This document shows, in pieces, positions 63,291 to 64,000 of a stretch of DNA of 64,000 nt. Positions within the stretch are counted from its first letter, which is position 1, and every line of letters begins with the position of its first letter. The stretch is taken from contig NZ_BMXU01000001.1 in NCBI RefSeq assembly GCF_014651915.1, positions 1 through 64,000 of the forward strand, read 5' to 3'. The DNA is from Parvularcula lutaonensis. Its GTDB lineage: Bacteria > Pseudomonadota > Alphaproteobacteria > Caulobacterales > Parvularculaceae. The position numbers and the translations under genes were made by a program. The notes below the pieces were generated by a model. That model was given only the letters and a program-made list of their open reading frames with translations, was not told the origin of the DNA and did no database searches.

Positions 63291-64000
63291 ATGTCCATGC
63301 CCCTCGATCGCCGCCAGATGCTGGCTGGAACCGCCCTTGCTGCCGGTTTGGCCGGGACCGGTGCCTTCGCTTCCCAGTCGACGCAGACGGGTCCCGACCT
63401 CTCCGGCAAGTCGATCCTCATCACCGGGACCTCGTCGGGCTTTGGCCGCCTGGGGGCGGAGCACTACGCCCGGCTGGGAGCGAAGGTCTTTGCAACCATG
63501 CGCAACATCCCTCGGCCAGAGGCGGAAGAGCTGCGCCAGCTAGCCTCTGACGAGGGGTACGACCTTCACGTGATCGAGATTGATGTCACCGATGACGCGC
63601 AGGTCGACGCAGGGGTCAAGAAAGCCCTCGGGATGAACGAAGGCAGGCTCGACGTCCTCGTCAACAACGCGGGCATCTCGAACGCCGGGGCGATCGAGAT
63701 GCAGGACATGGAGCAGACGACTCTGCTCTTCGACACGAATGTCTATGGTCCCCACCGCATGGCGCGGGCGGTGCTGCCGGCGATGCGGGCGCAGGGTAGC
63801 GGGCAGATCTTTCAGGTCTCATCCCAGCTTGGCCGGGTGATCGCGCCTGCCTACGGGCAATACTCGCCCACGAAGTTCGCTCTCGAAGCCATGAGCGAGC
63901 AGATGGCCTATGAACTTGTGCCCCACGGTATCGAGGTGACGATCATCGAGCCGGGCGGGTATCCCACGAAGATCTGGGAGAATGCGAGCCGCCAGACTGA
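63291..64000 (+). CDS. SDR oxidoreductase with a twin-arginine signal (partial)
   Basis: The gene runs off the right edge; 236 codons are visible. The ATG at 63291 has GGAGA 6 bases upstream. The N-terminus MSMPLDRRQMLAGTALAAGLAG resembles a Tat signal peptide, with two Arg before a short hydrophobic helix (GTALAAGLAGTGAFA). The SDR core follows: SILITGTSSGFGRLGAEHY, LVNNAGISNAG, the catalytic Ser in QVSSQLGRV, and Tyr-Lys in YSPTK. Export of a cofactor-dependent SDR would require folding before transport, which the Tat route allows. The substrate is unknown. Confidence 0.8.
   Translation, partial: MSMPLDRRQMLAGTALAAGLAGTGAFASQSTQTGPDLSGKSILITGTSSGFGRLGAEHYARLGAKVFATMRNIPRPEAEELRQLASDEGYDLHVIEIDVTDDAQVDAGVKKALGMNEGRLDVLVNNAGISNAGAIEMQDMEQTTLLFDTNVYGPHRMARAVLPAMRAQGSGQIFQVSSQLGRVIAPAYGQYSPTKFALEAMSEQMAYELVPHGIEVTIIEPGGYPTKIWENASRQT

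Noticed and set aside
1-64000. CRISPR arrays, insertion sequences with terminal repeats, rRNA genes, sigma-54 promoters
   Set aside because: No regularly spaced direct repeats, transposase genes, rRNA segments or TGGCAC-N5-TTGC elements were found by eye.

Overview
The window is a GC-rich chromosomal segment of an alphaproteobacterium. The evidence is gene order and content: a timA-mltA-smr operon divergent from fxsA-secB, pheS-pheT with rpmI-rplT close by, a PodJ-like polarity protein, a Wzz/tyrosine-kinase-like pair, fabA-fabB and an EF-P gene. No genus can be assigned from the sequence alone. A marine, Parvularcula- or Caulobacterales-like organism would fit, but that is inference.

Layout. 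Positions 1-4240 are the right end of an integrated element. It carries a tyrosine integrase that abuts the 3' end of an intact tRNA-Thr(CGT), a serine recombinase, a putative VPxPA-type sorted surface protein and two small unknowns. Positions 4364-9659 hold translation genes on the minus strand (pheT, a YciA-like thioesterase, a membrane protein, pheS, rplT, rpmI). Positions 9764-14667 hold a PiT-like permease, smr, mltA and timA, divergent from fxsA and secB. Positions 14691-19460 hold an exopolysaccharide chain-length pair, a GIN-domain (DUF2807-like) protein and a bacterial eRF1-like protein.

Positions 19684-30385 form a branched-chain amino-acid (leucine) catabolic block: branched-chain 2-oxoacid dehydrogenase E1alpha, E1beta and E2, isovaleryl-CoA dehydrogenase, and both methylcrotonyl-CoA carboxylase subunits. 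Embedded in it are an orphan ORF, a CYTH-like protein and a sulfotransferase. Positions 30399-38343 carry membrane proteins, an SDR, a decayed gene, and the fatty-acid genes fabI, fabB and fabA. Positions 38438-49749 are mixed housekeeping: tdk, GST, galU, a C-methyltransferase-like protein, YmdB, two DUF2147 paralogues, a LysR regulator, YebC, an FKBP isomerase, a second GIN-like repeat protein and efp. Positions 49750-56797 are enriched for envelope functions: GT39 and GT2 glycosyltransferases, a GGDEF/EAL protein, kdsB, a VanZ-like protein and a GalE-like protein. Positions 56887-64000 carry a PodJ-like coiled-coil/Sel1 protein, an acyl-CoA dehydrogenase, a flagellin-like protein with a large coiled-coil insert, and the start of a Tat-signal SDR.

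The observations most worth following are: the flagellin-like protein at 61441-63039, whose central domain is replaced by 14-residue-period coiled coils; a 24-codon ORF behind a perfect 13-base match to the anti-Shine-Dalgarno sequence, followed by an intrinsic terminator (40989-41161); a GalE homologue lacking the catalytic Tyr and Lys; the PodJ-like protein; and the two GIN-like beta-repeat proteins.
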